From the NCBI RefSeq assembly GCF_018603435.1, contig NZ_CP075682.1, forward strand, positions 2,046,001 to 2,110,000: a stretch of 64,000 nt of DNA, read 5' to 3'. Every line of letters begins with the position of its first letter. The first letter of the stretch is position 1. A program made the translations under genes and the position numbers. Shown here in pieces: positions 42,289-50,740 of the stretch. The notes under the pieces were generated by a model. That model was given only the letters and a program-made list of their open reading frames with translations, was not told the DNA's origin and ran no database searches. The stretch comes from Chryseobacterium sp. ZHDP1. GTDB taxonomy: Bacteria > Bacteroidota > Bacteroidia > Flavobacteriales > Weeksellaceae.

Positions 42289-43500
42289 TTATCTCACCGG
42301 CGTTCTGAATTCGCCATACCCCATTAATCCATCGTAATTTCTTCCGAAAGGGGCATAATATAAAAATGCCTGATAAAGATTTTCCGTCTGCCAGAAATTA
42401 CCGTTCACTTCACCGAAATTAAGTCTTCCATCGGGATTTTTTGTTGCCAGAATATAGTTGTAAAAACCCTGCTTCAGATATATTTTTGCCACATATTTTT
42501 TTAATGTCTCATCATACTGCATCTGGTTTTCTTTGCCTGGTTTAAAATTATTGAACCCTCCCAAAACAAAAATTTCTTTGTCGACCGGCTCAGAATCAAG
42601 GTAAAAATGTACCCATGAATAATCTGCTTCTCTCGTAGCATCCCTTTCTCTTCCCAGATCATTTCTACGGTAAAACCATGCACCGTTAACGTCCGGCTGA
42701 TACTGATAATTCAGCGGGAAAGCCCAGACCGGATGAAGATAAGTCTGGTTAACTCCGTCCAAAAGTTCGGTTGCACGAACCATATCTGCAGCCATGTTCA
42801 TATTTTTATTATCGAAATAATAAAATTCATTATTCCCAGGAAATATCAAGGAAAGCTGCTGAAAAAGAAGCTGGTTTCCCAATGTCGCACTAGGTTTTAA
42901 ATTATTTATTGTAACATTCGGATTATTGTTCTGCATTACATTCAGCGTCATGGAATTTACATTCGATGTTATATCTCCGCCTTTGGGAACTGCTTTCACT
43001 TCTATCCTTTGGTTCGCATCCGGATTTCTTGCATCAGCAAATCTTGAAACCCCTATTGCTAAAGTTGCTGCATCTTCCACTACATAAAACCTTCTTTTGA
43101 AAAGTGGTTTTTCAGCAGAATCTTTGTACACAATAAGCTCGAAATTCCCGGATATTTTCGGCTGCATTTTCTCGTTCGGGAAATTCAGCGTGTAGTGCGT
43201 ATATGATTGCAGTGTATTGAAAGAGTACTGAAATTTATCAAGCAAACCGTTTAAACTTCCATTGGCAAATTCTGTAAAAAAGAGATTATCGTCTTCCCAG
43301 TTTCTGTTGTAATGCTTTATGGTATATCTGTAAATTTCGCTAGCATTGGTAAGATCATCGAAACTTAAAACCAACTGCTGATTAAAATTAATAACCGGCG
43401 TTTCGTCATTGGTCTGTGGATTAAACAATTGAATACTCTGGATATTCTGTCCAAAAACCAGTCCGCCCAAAGAAAGTAAAAGTAGCTGCAATGTTTTCAT
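42289..43500 (-). CDS. Type IX secretion system plug protein (DUF5103)
   Basis: Secreted protein of 403 residues of the DUF5103 family, identified structurally as the plug of the SprA channel of the T9SS. Signal: KTLQLLLLSLGGLVFGQ. Seen: an N-terminal DETPVINFNQQLVLSFDDL, YTIKHYNRNWEDDNLFFTEF, RFADARNPDANQRIEV, YLHPVWAFPLNYQYQPDVNG and a C-terminal part with KNPDGRLNFGEVNGNFWQTE and GRNYDGLMGYGEFRTP. The periplasmic role is to close the translocon when idle. It is one gene away from the T9SS cargo protease. Confidence 0.88.
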   Translation of the reverse strand: MKTLQLLLLSLGGLVFGQNIQSIQLFNPQTNDETPVINFNQQLVLSFDDLTNASEIYRYTIKHYNRNWEDDNLFFTEFANGSLNGLLDKFQYSFNTLQSYTHYTLNFPNEKMQPKISGNFELIVYKDSAEKPLFKRRFYVVEDAATLAIGVSRFADARNPDANQRIEVKAVPKGGDITSNVNSMTLNVMQNNNPNVTINNLKPSATLGNQLLFQQLSLIFPGNNEFYYFDNKNMNMAADMVRATELLDGVNQTYLHPVWAFPLNYQYQPDVNGAWFYRRNDLGRERDATREADYSWVHFYLDSEPVDKEIFVLGGFNNFKPGKENQMQYDETLKKYVAKIYLKQGFYNYILATKNPDGRLNFGEVNGNFWQTENLYQAFLYYAPFGRNYDGLMGYGEFRTPVR

Positions 43501-43598
43501 TATGACGAAGATAACGAAAAATCGTTTTTAAACATACAATACGGGAATCTTTATCAATTAAAAATTTATTAAAACTTTTAAACCAAAACTTTTGTAGC

Positions 43599-43606
43599 TA
43601 CCTTTG
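43599..43606 (+). promoter_or_regulatory. -7 element (TACCTTTG) for the MBL-fold gene
   Basis: TAnnTTTG match 23 bases before the ATG at 43630. Confidence 0.55.
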
Positions 43607-43629
43607 TTTCCAATAAAAATATTCAGAAT

Positions 43630-44268
43630 ATGCTTCAGATCCAAGGTTTCGTATTCAATTTTGCAAGCGAAAACACTTATATCCTTTATAACGAAAATAA
43701 AAAAGCATGGTTATTTGATCCCGGAAATATGAACGGACAGGAAACCAAAGCGATCGAAAGTTTCATTTCAGAAAATGAATTGAAAATTGAAAAAATTCTT
43801 TTAACGCACGCTCATATTGATCATGTTTTGGGCTTACAATGGGCTTTTGACACGTATAAAGTTCCTGTTCTGATGCACAGAGAAGACAAAGAAGTGCTGG
43901 ATATGTTCCAGATCAGCGGGATGAGGTTTGGTTTTGAGCTGGATCATATTCATGTGGAAATTCAATATATTAATGAGGGTGACGAACTGGATTTTGACGG
44001 AGAAAAATTCAAAATCTATCATGTTCCGGGACATTCTCCGGGGAGTGTGGTTTATCACAATGAAAATCAGAAATTTATCATTTCCGGAGATGTTCTGTTT
44101 GAAGGAAGCATCGGAAGGACTGATCTTTATAAAGGAAACTACGAGCAGTTAATTGAAGGAATCAAAACCAAACTTTTTATTCTGGATAATGAAACTCAGG
44201 TTTTCTCCGGACACGGAAATCATACGAAAATCGGGTTTGAAAAGGAGTATAATCCGTTTTTTAAGTAA
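43630..44268 (+). CDS. MBL-fold metallo-hydrolase
   Basis: Cytoplasmic metallo-beta-lactamase-fold hydrolase, 212 residues, resembling glyoxalase II and its relatives. Metal-binding residues are in the usual order: LTHAHIDHVLG (HxHxDH), VPGHSPGSVVYH, ISGDVLFEGSIGRTDL (Asp bridge) and FSGHGNHTKIG (last His). It is likely dinuclear zinc. Substrate class is a thioester or ester, for example S-lactoylglutathione-like compounds, but this is not proven. No signal peptide. Confidence 0.92.
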   Translation: MLQIQGFVFNFASENTYILYNENKKAWLFDPGNMNGQETKAIESFISENELKIEKILLTHAHIDHVLGLQWAFDTYKVPVLMHREDKEVLDMFQISGMRFGFELDHIHVEIQYINEGDELDFDGEKFKIYHVPGHSPGSVVYHNENQKFIISGDVLFEGSIGRTDLYKGNYEQLIEGIKTKLFILDNETQVFSGHGNHTKIGFEKEYNPFFK

Positions 44269-44332
44269 GACTGTTTGAGTGTGGGTGAACTAAGAGAGTT
44301 TAGATACGAACCTTTCTGTTTTAATCTAAATT

Positions 44333-44540
44333 GATTTGCATTTTGTTACAAACAAGGTTGTTTTAAACTACATTCATTTGCATTTGATTACATACAGGGT
44401 TGTTTCAGAATACCTGCATTTGCATTTCATTACAAACAGATTGTTTCAGAGTTATGTAAACTGCATTTGGTTACAAACAGGGTTGTTTTAGACTGCCTGC
44501 ACCTGCATTTGATTACAAACAAAGTTGTTTCATATAAAGT
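44333..44540. repeat. Five tandem 42-bp repeats
   Basis: The words GCATTTgATTACAAACAG and GGTTGTTT recur with GCATTT at 44338, 44380, 44422, 44463 and 44505, a period of 42 bp (one 41). Copies differ by a few bases, so the array is old. It fills most of the gap before the kinase-like gene; the annotated start of that gene lies after the array. Not a CRISPR array: there are no unique spacers. Confidence 0.9.
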
Positions 44541-44571
44541 ACTGTTCACTTACGGATATAAATATAAATTA

Positions 44572-45564
44572 ATGACAGAAAAATTCCCTGCTATAAACAG
44601 TACGCTTGATCCCGTACATCTCGGATATCTTATTCAGCAAAAATACGGACTGAGTAACAAAACAAAATGCAGCATTTTCCGCCTAGCCATGAATCATTTG
44701 TACATTATTAATGATGAGGAAAAGAAATTTGTTTTCCGAGTGTATACTCATCATTGGCGGACAAAATCTGAAATTGAGGAAGAACTAAAGCTTCTCCTTC
44801 ACTTAAAAGACGCAAACCGGCAGGTTGCTTTTCCGATTGCAGATAAATTCAGTGACTATATTCAGGAAATTGAAGCCCCAGAAGGAAAAAGATTCGGTGT
44901 TTTATTTTCTTATGCGAAAGGCATAAAAACAGCAAAATTTTCACCTGAAACAAGTTTTCTGATTGGACAGGCTTTAGCCAGAGTTCATCAGTCGGCAGAG
45001 CATTTTGAACTGAACAGGATTTCATATGATGCGAAAAATCTGCTTACAAATCCTGTTGAAAAGATAAAAAAATTCTTTAACGATGGTAATCCGGAAGTTA
45101 TTTTTCTGGAGAAATTATCTGAATTTTTAAGCCTTAAATTCGAAACTTTCGACAGACAGAAAATGAGATACGGAAGCGTACATCTTGATGTCTGGTTTGA
45201 TAATCTGCACATTGATAATGAAAAGGAAGTTACTTTTTTCGATTTTGATTTCTGCGGAAACGGCTATTTGTGTTTTGATATTTCTTACTTTCTATTTCAG
45301 CTTCTGGCAACCAACCTGAATGAGGAAGAATATCAGACAAAAGCAAAAAGTTTTTTACAGGGTTATGAAACGGTAACAACAATCAGCAACGAAGAGAAAA
45401 AATTCTTATCTTACGCCTGTTTAGCTGTCATAATGTATTACATCAGTGTGCAGTGCGACAGATTTGAATTCTGGACAAATATCTTCCTGAATGAAGATCA
45501 TCTGAAAAGGATGGTTGGAAATTTAAAACGATGGATGGCTTATCATTCTATTGAAATTGAATAA
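44572..45564 (+). CDS. Aminoglycoside-phosphotransferase-fold kinase-like protein
   Basis: Cytoplasmic 330-residue protein of the APH/ChoK (homoserine kinase type II-like) superfamily. I start at ATG 44572; the open frame extends 35 codons further back through the tandem repeats. Seen: a nucleotide-loop region around IFRLAMNHLYIINDEEKKFVFR with the conserved Lys/Arg pair, GVLFSYAKGIK as the hinge, the catalytic loop YGSVHLDVWFDNLHID (HxDxxxxN) and VTFFDFDFCGNG (metal-binding Asp). It could phosphorylate an amino alcohol, an amino acid or a sugar; no drug-resistance role should be assumed. Function is unassigned. Confidence 0.85.
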   Translation: MTEKFPAINSTLDPVHLGYLIQQKYGLSNKTKCSIFRLAMNHLYIINDEEKKFVFRVYTHHWRTKSEIEEELKLLLHLKDANRQVAFPIADKFSDYIQEIEAPEGKRFGVLFSYAKGIKTAKFSPETSFLIGQALARVHQSAEHFELNRISYDAKNLLTNPVEKIKKFFNDGNPEVIFLEKLSEFLSLKFETFDRQKMRYGSVHLDVWFDNLHIDNEKEVTFFDFDFCGNGYLCFDISYFLFQLLATNLNEEEYQTKAKSFLQGYETVTTISNEEKKFLSYACLAVIMYYISVQCDRFEFWTNIFLNEDHLKRMVGNLKRWMAYHSIEIE

Positions 45565-45591
45565 CCTTCATAAAAACAAATAACTAAAAAT

Positions 45592-45960
45592 ATGGAACAG
45601 GAATTAAACAAATACATTGGCATCGATGGAATTATTGAAGTACAAAACAGAGAACGGAGTGCCTGCAAACTAATTTCTGCGGAATTTGCCGACCAATCTG
45701 TTACTTTAAAATTTGAAAGTATTTTTCCGGTAAGAGAATTAAATTTTAATGACACTCCCGATTGGAATATTGAGCTTTCCCGAACAGCTTTTGGAAAAAA
45801 CTTCACTTTCATCGTTGACGGACAGATTGAAGAGCCTGATAACAATACAATAAGATTTACAGAAAACGAAAGAAATTTAACCGTTACCATAGATTTTAAT
45901 GAAAATACGGTAAAAGAAACTATGCTAAAATACATTGATGAGCTTATCCCGAAAAAATAA
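45592..45960 (+). CDS. Hypothetical small protein, accessory cluster
   Basis: A 122-residue cytoplasmic protein beginning MEQELNKYIGIDGIIEVQNRE, rich in strands (SACKLISAEFADQSVTLKFES, FGKNFTFIVDGQIEEP, RNLTVTIDFNENTVKE) and with one Cys. No family recognised. It starts 27 bases after the kinase-like gene and 11 bases before the next gene, which is disrupted by a frameshift. Its setting resembles clusters of small immunity-type proteins, but no toxin gene is present in the window. Confidence 0.7.
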   Translation: MEQELNKYIGIDGIIEVQNRERSACKLISAEFADQSVTLKFESIFPVRELNFNDTPDWNIELSRTAFGKNFTFIVDGQIEEPDNNTIRFTENERNLTVTIDFNENTVKETMLKYIDELIPKK

Positions 45961-45971
45961 ATAAGGTCTCT

Positions 45972-46368
45972 ATGGACAAACTGGAGAAAGAAATTCTAAA
46001 ACGGGTTTCCTACATGAACAACTCAAAATGGTTCAGGTTACTGACAGAAATGCGGGATACAGAAATAAATATTCAGTCTGCATACATTAAATTTCTGCTG
46101 AACGACAGAACGTACAAATTTCATCTTGGTGGTTTTAACACAAATGGTTTTGGGGACGTAAGCGAACTGGGACCATTCAGATATAAAGAAATTGAATGGA
46201 TTCTGATCCCCGAAAAATATGAAACAGAACGCTGGAACAGAAATGAAAAACTGACATCAGAATTTTTTTTTTCAGCCGATAGAAAAAATTGAACAGATCA
46301 TAAAAAATTTGGGACTGTTAGAATATGAAATAACAGAAGAAGGACTGAGAATTTTTGGATATAAATAA
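45972..46368 (+). pseudogene. Frameshifted small protein gene (T10 tract)
   Basis: The frame opens with MDKLEKEILKRVSYMNNSKW and runs to residue 97 (LTSEF), then meets ten T at 46263-46272 and stops at 46290-46292. With nine T the frame would continue QPIEKIEQIIKNLGLLEYEI to a stop at 46366-46368, directly before the ATG at 46369. So the gene is complete except for one base in a homopolymer. This may be a sequencing error, a real inactivation, or a slipped-strand switch. The protein begins with MNNSKW, as do some DUF6678-like immunity proteins; that is a weak resemblance. Confidence 0.75.
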
Positions 46369-46992
46369 ATGGCAGTATCACATAAAGGAAAGAGAAAAAT
46401 TATTTATAAAGACAAACTGTATCTGTGGTATATTATACCAGATGATGATTACGATTTTTTATTTTATTTAAAAATTATTTCTGATGATCAGACGTTGTAT
46501 TTATCATATGAGACAGATCAGGCGAACAATCTTTTTATACAGCCAAAAATAGGAATTGTAAAAAGTGAAAAACTGAAATCAGGACGATACAAATTTTCAC
46601 CACGCATTCAGGACAAAATATTTTCTAATTATAATGTAAGACTGATTCTTGATTGGCATGACAGTCAGGACGGTTCGGCAATCCCTGAAGTATTTAAAAT
46701 GCCTAAAAATCCTTTTGAACATATTGATTTTAAAAGCGGAACTATAGTTTATATTGTTAAAGATTTTTCAAGATCAAACCTGAAATCGGATATGTTAGAA
46801 GTTTCATATTCTCAAAACTACTTACTTATTGCAGGTTGGCATGGTTCTGAAAGAGGCTATCATATTACTATAATAAAAAATAACGATGATAAAAATCCTG
46901 TTGCAGAAACACATCAAAGTTTTTTTGAACTGGAAGAAGCTATTACGTCTGCTGTTACCATGATTGAAAACTGGATTAATGAAAAAGGATAA
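46369..46992 (+). CDS. Hypothetical protein, accessory cluster
   Basis: A 207-residue soluble protein whose ATG follows the corrected stop of the preceding gene with no gap. It has strand-rich segments with many Asp and Lys (DDYDFLFYLKIISDDQTLYL, NNLFIQPKIGIVKSEKLKSG, GTIVYIVKDFSRSNLKSD) and a helical C terminus (FELEEAITSAVTMIENWINE). No family recognised. The direct abutment suggests translational coupling to the broken gene, so a slip at the T-tract could also reduce its expression. Confidence 0.7.
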   Translation: MAVSHKGKRKIIYKDKLYLWYIIPDDDYDFLFYLKIISDDQTLYLSYETDQANNLFIQPKIGIVKSEKLKSGRYKFSPRIQDKIFSNYNVRLILDWHDSQDGSAIPEVFKMPKNPFEHIDFKSGTIVYIVKDFSRSNLKSDMLEVSYSQNYLLIAGWHGSERGYHITIIKNNDDKNPVAETHQSFFELEEAITSAVTMIENWINEKG

Positions 46993-47041
46993 TTATCAGT
47001 AATTACAATTTAACTTAAGATGTAAAATAAATTCTTGAATT

Positions 47042-47629
47042 ATGCTCTTTTTTAAAAAAACTAAATTTTTGTCCTTAAGCGAAGCAATGCAAAATCCAAA
47101 GAATTGTAAAAAACTTAGTCTACTGTTTATAGAATACAATCTAAAGGACACAGGTGCCATTTTTTCGCAATTTATCAACTTAAGAACCTTAGAAATTCAG
47201 GCACATCCTTTTATTTATAATTTGGATGATTTTGAACTTCCGAAAGAAATTGCTGAATTGAAAAAATTAAAAAAAATTTCACTCCTAAATCTTCCATTAA
47301 AAGTTTTTCCTGAATGGCTCACCCGAATAAAATCGTTACAGTATTTAATGATTCGAGGAAATGATATTGATACAGTTCCTGAGACAATATCGCAATTAGA
47401 TCAATTAAAAACATTACGTATTGAAAACTGCGAACTGAATAAATTACCAAAAACCCTCAACCAAATGTTAAACTTAAAATATTTAGGTTTGAGCGAAACA
47501 AAACTTACAGATTTAAATCCTGATCTATTTCCAAAAAATTTAAAAGAAATAAATTTATCCGGTTCAAGAAGATACAAAGATGATGATTTGGAAAATTTGA
47601 AAAGAATAATGAAAAGAACTAAGATATAA
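47042..47629 (+). CDS. Leucine-rich repeat protein (short)
   Basis: A 195-residue cytoplasmic protein with about five leucine-rich repeats of 22-23 residues: LRTLEIQAHPF, LKKISLLNLPLKVFPEWL, LQYLMIRGNDIDTVPETI, LKTLRIENCELNKLPKTL and LKYLGLSETKLTDLNPDL. The consensus LxxLxLxxNxLxxLP is of the SDS22/bacterial type. It should fold as a short solenoid for protein binding. No signal peptide. It lies 49 bases downstream of the previous gene and 11 bases upstream of a second LRR protein; both may be immunity-type or binding proteins. Confidence 0.82.
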   Translation: MLFFKKTKFLSLSEAMQNPKNCKKLSLLFIEYNLKDTGAIFSQFINLRTLEIQAHPFIYNLDDFELPKEIAELKKLKKISLLNLPLKVFPEWLTRIKSLQYLMIRGNDIDTVPETISQLDQLKTLRIENCELNKLPKTLNQMLNLKYLGLSETKLTDLNPDLFPKNLKEINLSGSRRYKDDDLENLKRIMKRTKI

Positions 47630-47640
47630 ATAAGTATATA

Positions 47641-48210
47641 ATGATTATGGAAAATCCAATAAAAATAGGCAATCATTATTATGATATAAACAGTGAACAT
47701 TTCTCATTGAGATGGGAAGAATCTCCAATTAATTTTAATGACTTATCTTATCTGAAACAGTTTCCTAATCTTATATCTGCCAATTTTTACAGTTCAAATC
47801 TCAATGACGAAGGATTAGCTCATGTCTCAAATTGCAGTAAAATTGAAAATTTAGATTTACAGGATACTGAAATTACGAACGATGGCATAAAATATTTAAA
47901 GAATTTAGAATTTCTGCAATATCTTCGGTTAAAAGGCAATACACAACTTACAGACGAATGTATTCCATATTTGACAGAAATAAATAATTTACTAAATCTG
48001 CAAATTCAGGAAACATCAATTACTGAAGTTGGTTTGAAAAAATTAACGGTAATAAAATATATGGAAATGATTACCATTCAGGTCTGTAACAATAATTTTA
48101 CATTTGATGGTCTTTTAAAAATATCTTGTGAGCTTCCGCATTGTGAAATTTTAGCAAAAGGCGACGGATCATTTTGCAATGGTGAATTTGAAGGAAAGTG
48201 GAAACATTAA
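47641..48210 (+). CDS. Leucine-rich repeat protein (LTDEG type)
   Basis: A 189-residue cytoplasmic protein with about four repeats: LISANFYSSNLNDEGLAHV, IENLDLQDTEITNDGIKYL, LQYLRLKGNTQLTDECIPYL and LLNLQIQETSITEVGLKKL. The L-x-D-E/x-G pattern differs from that of the upstream LRR protein, so the two are not simple duplicates. The C terminus is not repetitive and has several Cys (ISCELPHCEIL). ATG 47641 is chosen; an internal ATG two codons later is possible. Part of the small accessory cluster that ends with a terminator. Confidence 0.8.
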   Translation: MIMENPIKIGNHYYDINSEHFSLRWEESPINFNDLSYLKQFPNLISANFYSSNLNDEGLAHVSNCSKIENLDLQDTEITNDGIKYLKNLEFLQYLRLKGNTQLTDECIPYLTEINNLLNLQIQETSITEVGLKKLTVIKYMEMITIQVCNNNFTFDGLLKISCELPHCEILAKGDGSFCNGEFEGKWKH

Positions 48211-48230
48211 ATGAAGGCTTTTGAAAATAA

Positions 48231-48258
48231 AAACCGTCAGAAAAATTCCTGACGGTTT
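48231..48258. terminator. Terminator between the LRR and TonB-receptor genes
   Basis: Perfect stem AAACCGTCAG/CTGACGGTTT with loop AAAAATTC; between convergent genes. Confidence 0.85.
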
Positions 48259-48282
48259 ATCAATTATATGAAGAAAGTAATT

Positions 48283-50712
48283 TTAGAAATCCAAAGTAAT
48301 AGAAGCTCTTACAGCCGCACCCATAATTGGTCTTGCCATAATAATTCCGTCTCCCGATGGAGATCCTGCTCTTGGATCACCTTCTGTAATTCCGATGGTA
48401 TTAAAGATATTGGTTCCGTCTACTGCAAAACGGATTTTGCCTAACTGATAAGAAGTTCCCGCTCCAAATTCTGAGAAAGAAGGCAAAGTCTGAACATTCA
48501 TCTGATCTTGAAAACGCTTTCCATAATAATTCATACTTACATAGGCTCTCCATTCTTTGGTAAGATTTACAGCTGGTGCAATATTAAAATAGAACTTAGG
48601 CATTCTTCTCACTGTATTTCCTTCTAAAACACTTCCTGCTTCCAGACCGCTATACTTAGGATTCTGAACCGTTCCGTTGAAAGTAATTTCAAAAATATTA
48701 TTAAATAACCTTGCATAACCTTCAAATTCTACCCCATAATTTTTAGTATTAGCAAAGGTATTTTCTGAAGATCCATTTGAAAATACATCCGTGAACGAAA
48801 GATTCTTCAAAGTAGAATAGAATGGAATTACAGCAATATCAAATGTTCTTGAATAATATTTGTATCCAACTTCAACTTGATTAGTAGAAACAGATTTTAA
48901 AGGCTGATCTGGTGTAGGATTTGAGAAATAATTATAATATGCTTCTTCATTTGGAGATCTGAATCCATTTGAAAAACGAGCATAGATAGCATTTTCCTTA
49001 TCTATTTTATAATTTGCAGCGACAGTAAAAGAAACTTTATCTATATTAAAATTCCAATATGTATATTTATTTCCTAAAATACTCATATTATTATCCGCAG
49101 TCGTCGTTAAAAAGCTGTGAATTCCATCGGTTGTTAATCCTGAATTATTTAAATTTCCATTAGTTGTATTTACAAAATTTCCATTGTAATAATCATGACT
49201 GTATCGAATCCCCGCATTAATACTCAAGCTTTCTGTAATATTATAATCCAGATTTGCATATAAATCATTTAAACTTCCTTGAGTTTGAGTATCTCTTTGA
49301 AGGAAAGTCATATCAGTTACTCCATTGTACGTTTTAGAATAACCAACACTGTTTGGCGTTAATGAAGTGTCTACCAAATTCAGCAATTCCGGTTTATCGG
49401 TAGCCGTCGTTAAAATATTGCTCCAGTTCCAGTATTGATGAGACTTCCAGTTAGATTTGTAGAAACCTGCCGTTACATTTCCTTTATCAAATTTATAATT
49501 GAACTGCAAATCGTTGACGAAATTATTCATCTGCTTATCGATTGCCCAGAATCCTAATTTCTGAACGTAACCCGGATTTACCACCGCTCCGTTGCTTACC
49601 ATTGAATATTGGGATGTATTTCCTGCAATTCCTGCTCCTTTGGCGAAATCAGCCGCGCTTTGAGGTCCGCCTGCAGGGAAAATCCCTGTATAATTCATAT
49701 TGATATTGGTATATCTTGTCTTGTTTAAAACAGAGAAATTGTTACCCAAATCATATTTGAATTCTGCTCCCAGAACATCAACTTTCGGATGAATTCCGTC
49801 CTCTAAATTTCTGCTGAAAAACCCTCCGCCTACTTGTGGAATGTTCAACTGACTGATGTTTCTGTAGCTATAGGTACCGTAATTAGCATCAAAACCGGAA
49901 AATTCTTTCAGATCATTTCCGTTCTGTACCAAAGGAATCGGAAGGAAGAATGTATTTCTGTCATCCAGTTTTTTGTAATAAATTTTAGCATAGCCTTTAT
50001 CGAAAACATATTTCAGATTCATTCTGATCTGTCCGCCCTGATTGGCTTTAAAACCTGTTTTTCTGATTCCGTCATCTGTCCTGTAAAAACCTCCTACATT
50101 GAAGAATAATTTGTCCTGAACCAAAGCTCCTCCTACATTTACATCAGTACGCATTAATCCATAAGTACTGGTTTCCAGTTTTGCCGTTCCTCTGAAATCG
50201 TTCCCTCCTTCTTTGGTAATAAAGTTAATTAAACCTCCCGGAGAATTGTTCGCAAAAATAGAACCTGAACCTCCTCTCAAAGCTTCTAATCTGCTTACCG
50301 AGTTGTCTACACGGAAGAAATTATCTGCATTGGCAAACTGTAATGCTCCGTCTTCGAACACCGGAAGACCATCTTCCTGAACCTGTACAAATTCATACGC
50401 TCCCGCAGAAGGAATACCTCTTGCGAAAAGGTTGTTTCCAACCTCACCACCGGAAGTTTCTACCGCAAAACCGGGAACACGCTGCAGCAAAGCTGCCGCA
50501 CTGATCGGGTTTTGTTTCTGGATTTCTTTTGCTGTAAAAGTAGAAATCGCCGTACTCGATTCTATTTTCTTTTTCGGGTTAGAGTTACCCGTAATAACCA
50601 CCTGTTCGATGGAAGCCGATCTCGTGGAATCTTTAGGAGTTTCCTGAGCGTATGCATTGTTGTAATACAAGGTTGCAATACCGGCAAGTAAAAACATCGA
50701 TCTTTTTTTCAT
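48283..50712 (-). CDS. TonB-dependent receptor of the trehalose locus
   Basis: Outer-membrane active transporter of 809 residues. Signal: MKKRSMFLLAGIATLYYNNAYAQ. The plug domain starts right after it (IEQVVITGNSNPKKK, the TonB box region) and contains LLQRVPGFAVETSGG and SIFANNSPGGLINFITKEGG; no N-terminal carboxypeptidase-like extension is present. The 22-strand barrel follows and ends in a C-terminal Phe (RASITLDF). It is the last gene of a three-gene minus-strand unit after the MFS carrier and trehalase (28-base gap), so trehalose or a related glucoside is the likely substrate. No SusD partner is seen. Confidence 0.9.
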   Translation of the reverse strand: MKKRSMFLLAGIATLYYNNAYAQETPKDSTRSASIEQVVITGNSNPKKKIESSTAISTFTAKEIQKQNPISAAALLQRVPGFAVETSGGEVGNNLFARGIPSAGAYEFVQVQEDGLPVFEDGALQFANADNFFRVDNSVSRLEALRGGSGSIFANNSPGGLINFITKEGGNDFRGTAKLETSTYGLMRTDVNVGGALVQDKLFFNVGGFYRTDDGIRKTGFKANQGGQIRMNLKYVFDKGYAKIYYKKLDDRNTFFLPIPLVQNGNDLKEFSGFDANYGTYSYRNISQLNIPQVGGGFFSRNLEDGIHPKVDVLGAEFKYDLGNNFSVLNKTRYTNINMNYTGIFPAGGPQSAADFAKGAGIAGNTSQYSMVSNGAVVNPGYVQKLGFWAIDKQMNNFVNDLQFNYKFDKGNVTAGFYKSNWKSHQYWNWSNILTTATDKPELLNLVDTSLTPNSVGYSKTYNGVTDMTFLQRDTQTQGSLNDLYANLDYNITESLSINAGIRYSHDYYNGNFVNTTNGNLNNSGLTTDGIHSFLTTTADNNMSILGNKYTYWNFNIDKVSFTVAANYKIDKENAIYARFSNGFRSPNEEAYYNYFSNPTPDQPLKSVSTNQVEVGYKYYSRTFDIAVIPFYSTLKNLSFTDVFSNGSSENTFANTKNYGVEFEGYARLFNNIFEITFNGTVQNPKYSGLEAGSVLEGNTVRRMPKFYFNIAPAVNLTKEWRAYVSMNYYGKRFQDQMNVQTLPSFSEFGAGTSYQLGKIRFAVDGTNIFNTIGITEGDPRAGSPSGDGIIMARPIMGAAVRASITLDF

Positions 50713-50740
50713 AGCCTTATTTGATTTTTATTTGTTAGTT

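Noticed and set aside
44333..44540. CRISPR-like regular repeats
   Set aside because: The 42-bp units follow each other without unique spacers, and no cas gene is near; it is a plain tandem array.
44467..44571. N-terminal extension of the kinase-like gene through the tandem repeats
   Set aside because: The 35 extra residues are encoded by the repeat array and end just before a good ATG (44572) with a typical kinase-fold N terminus.
44572..45564. Antibiotic resistance kinase
   Set aside because: The fold is that of aminoglycoside phosphotransferases, but most members of this superfamily act on metabolites; nothing points to a drug.
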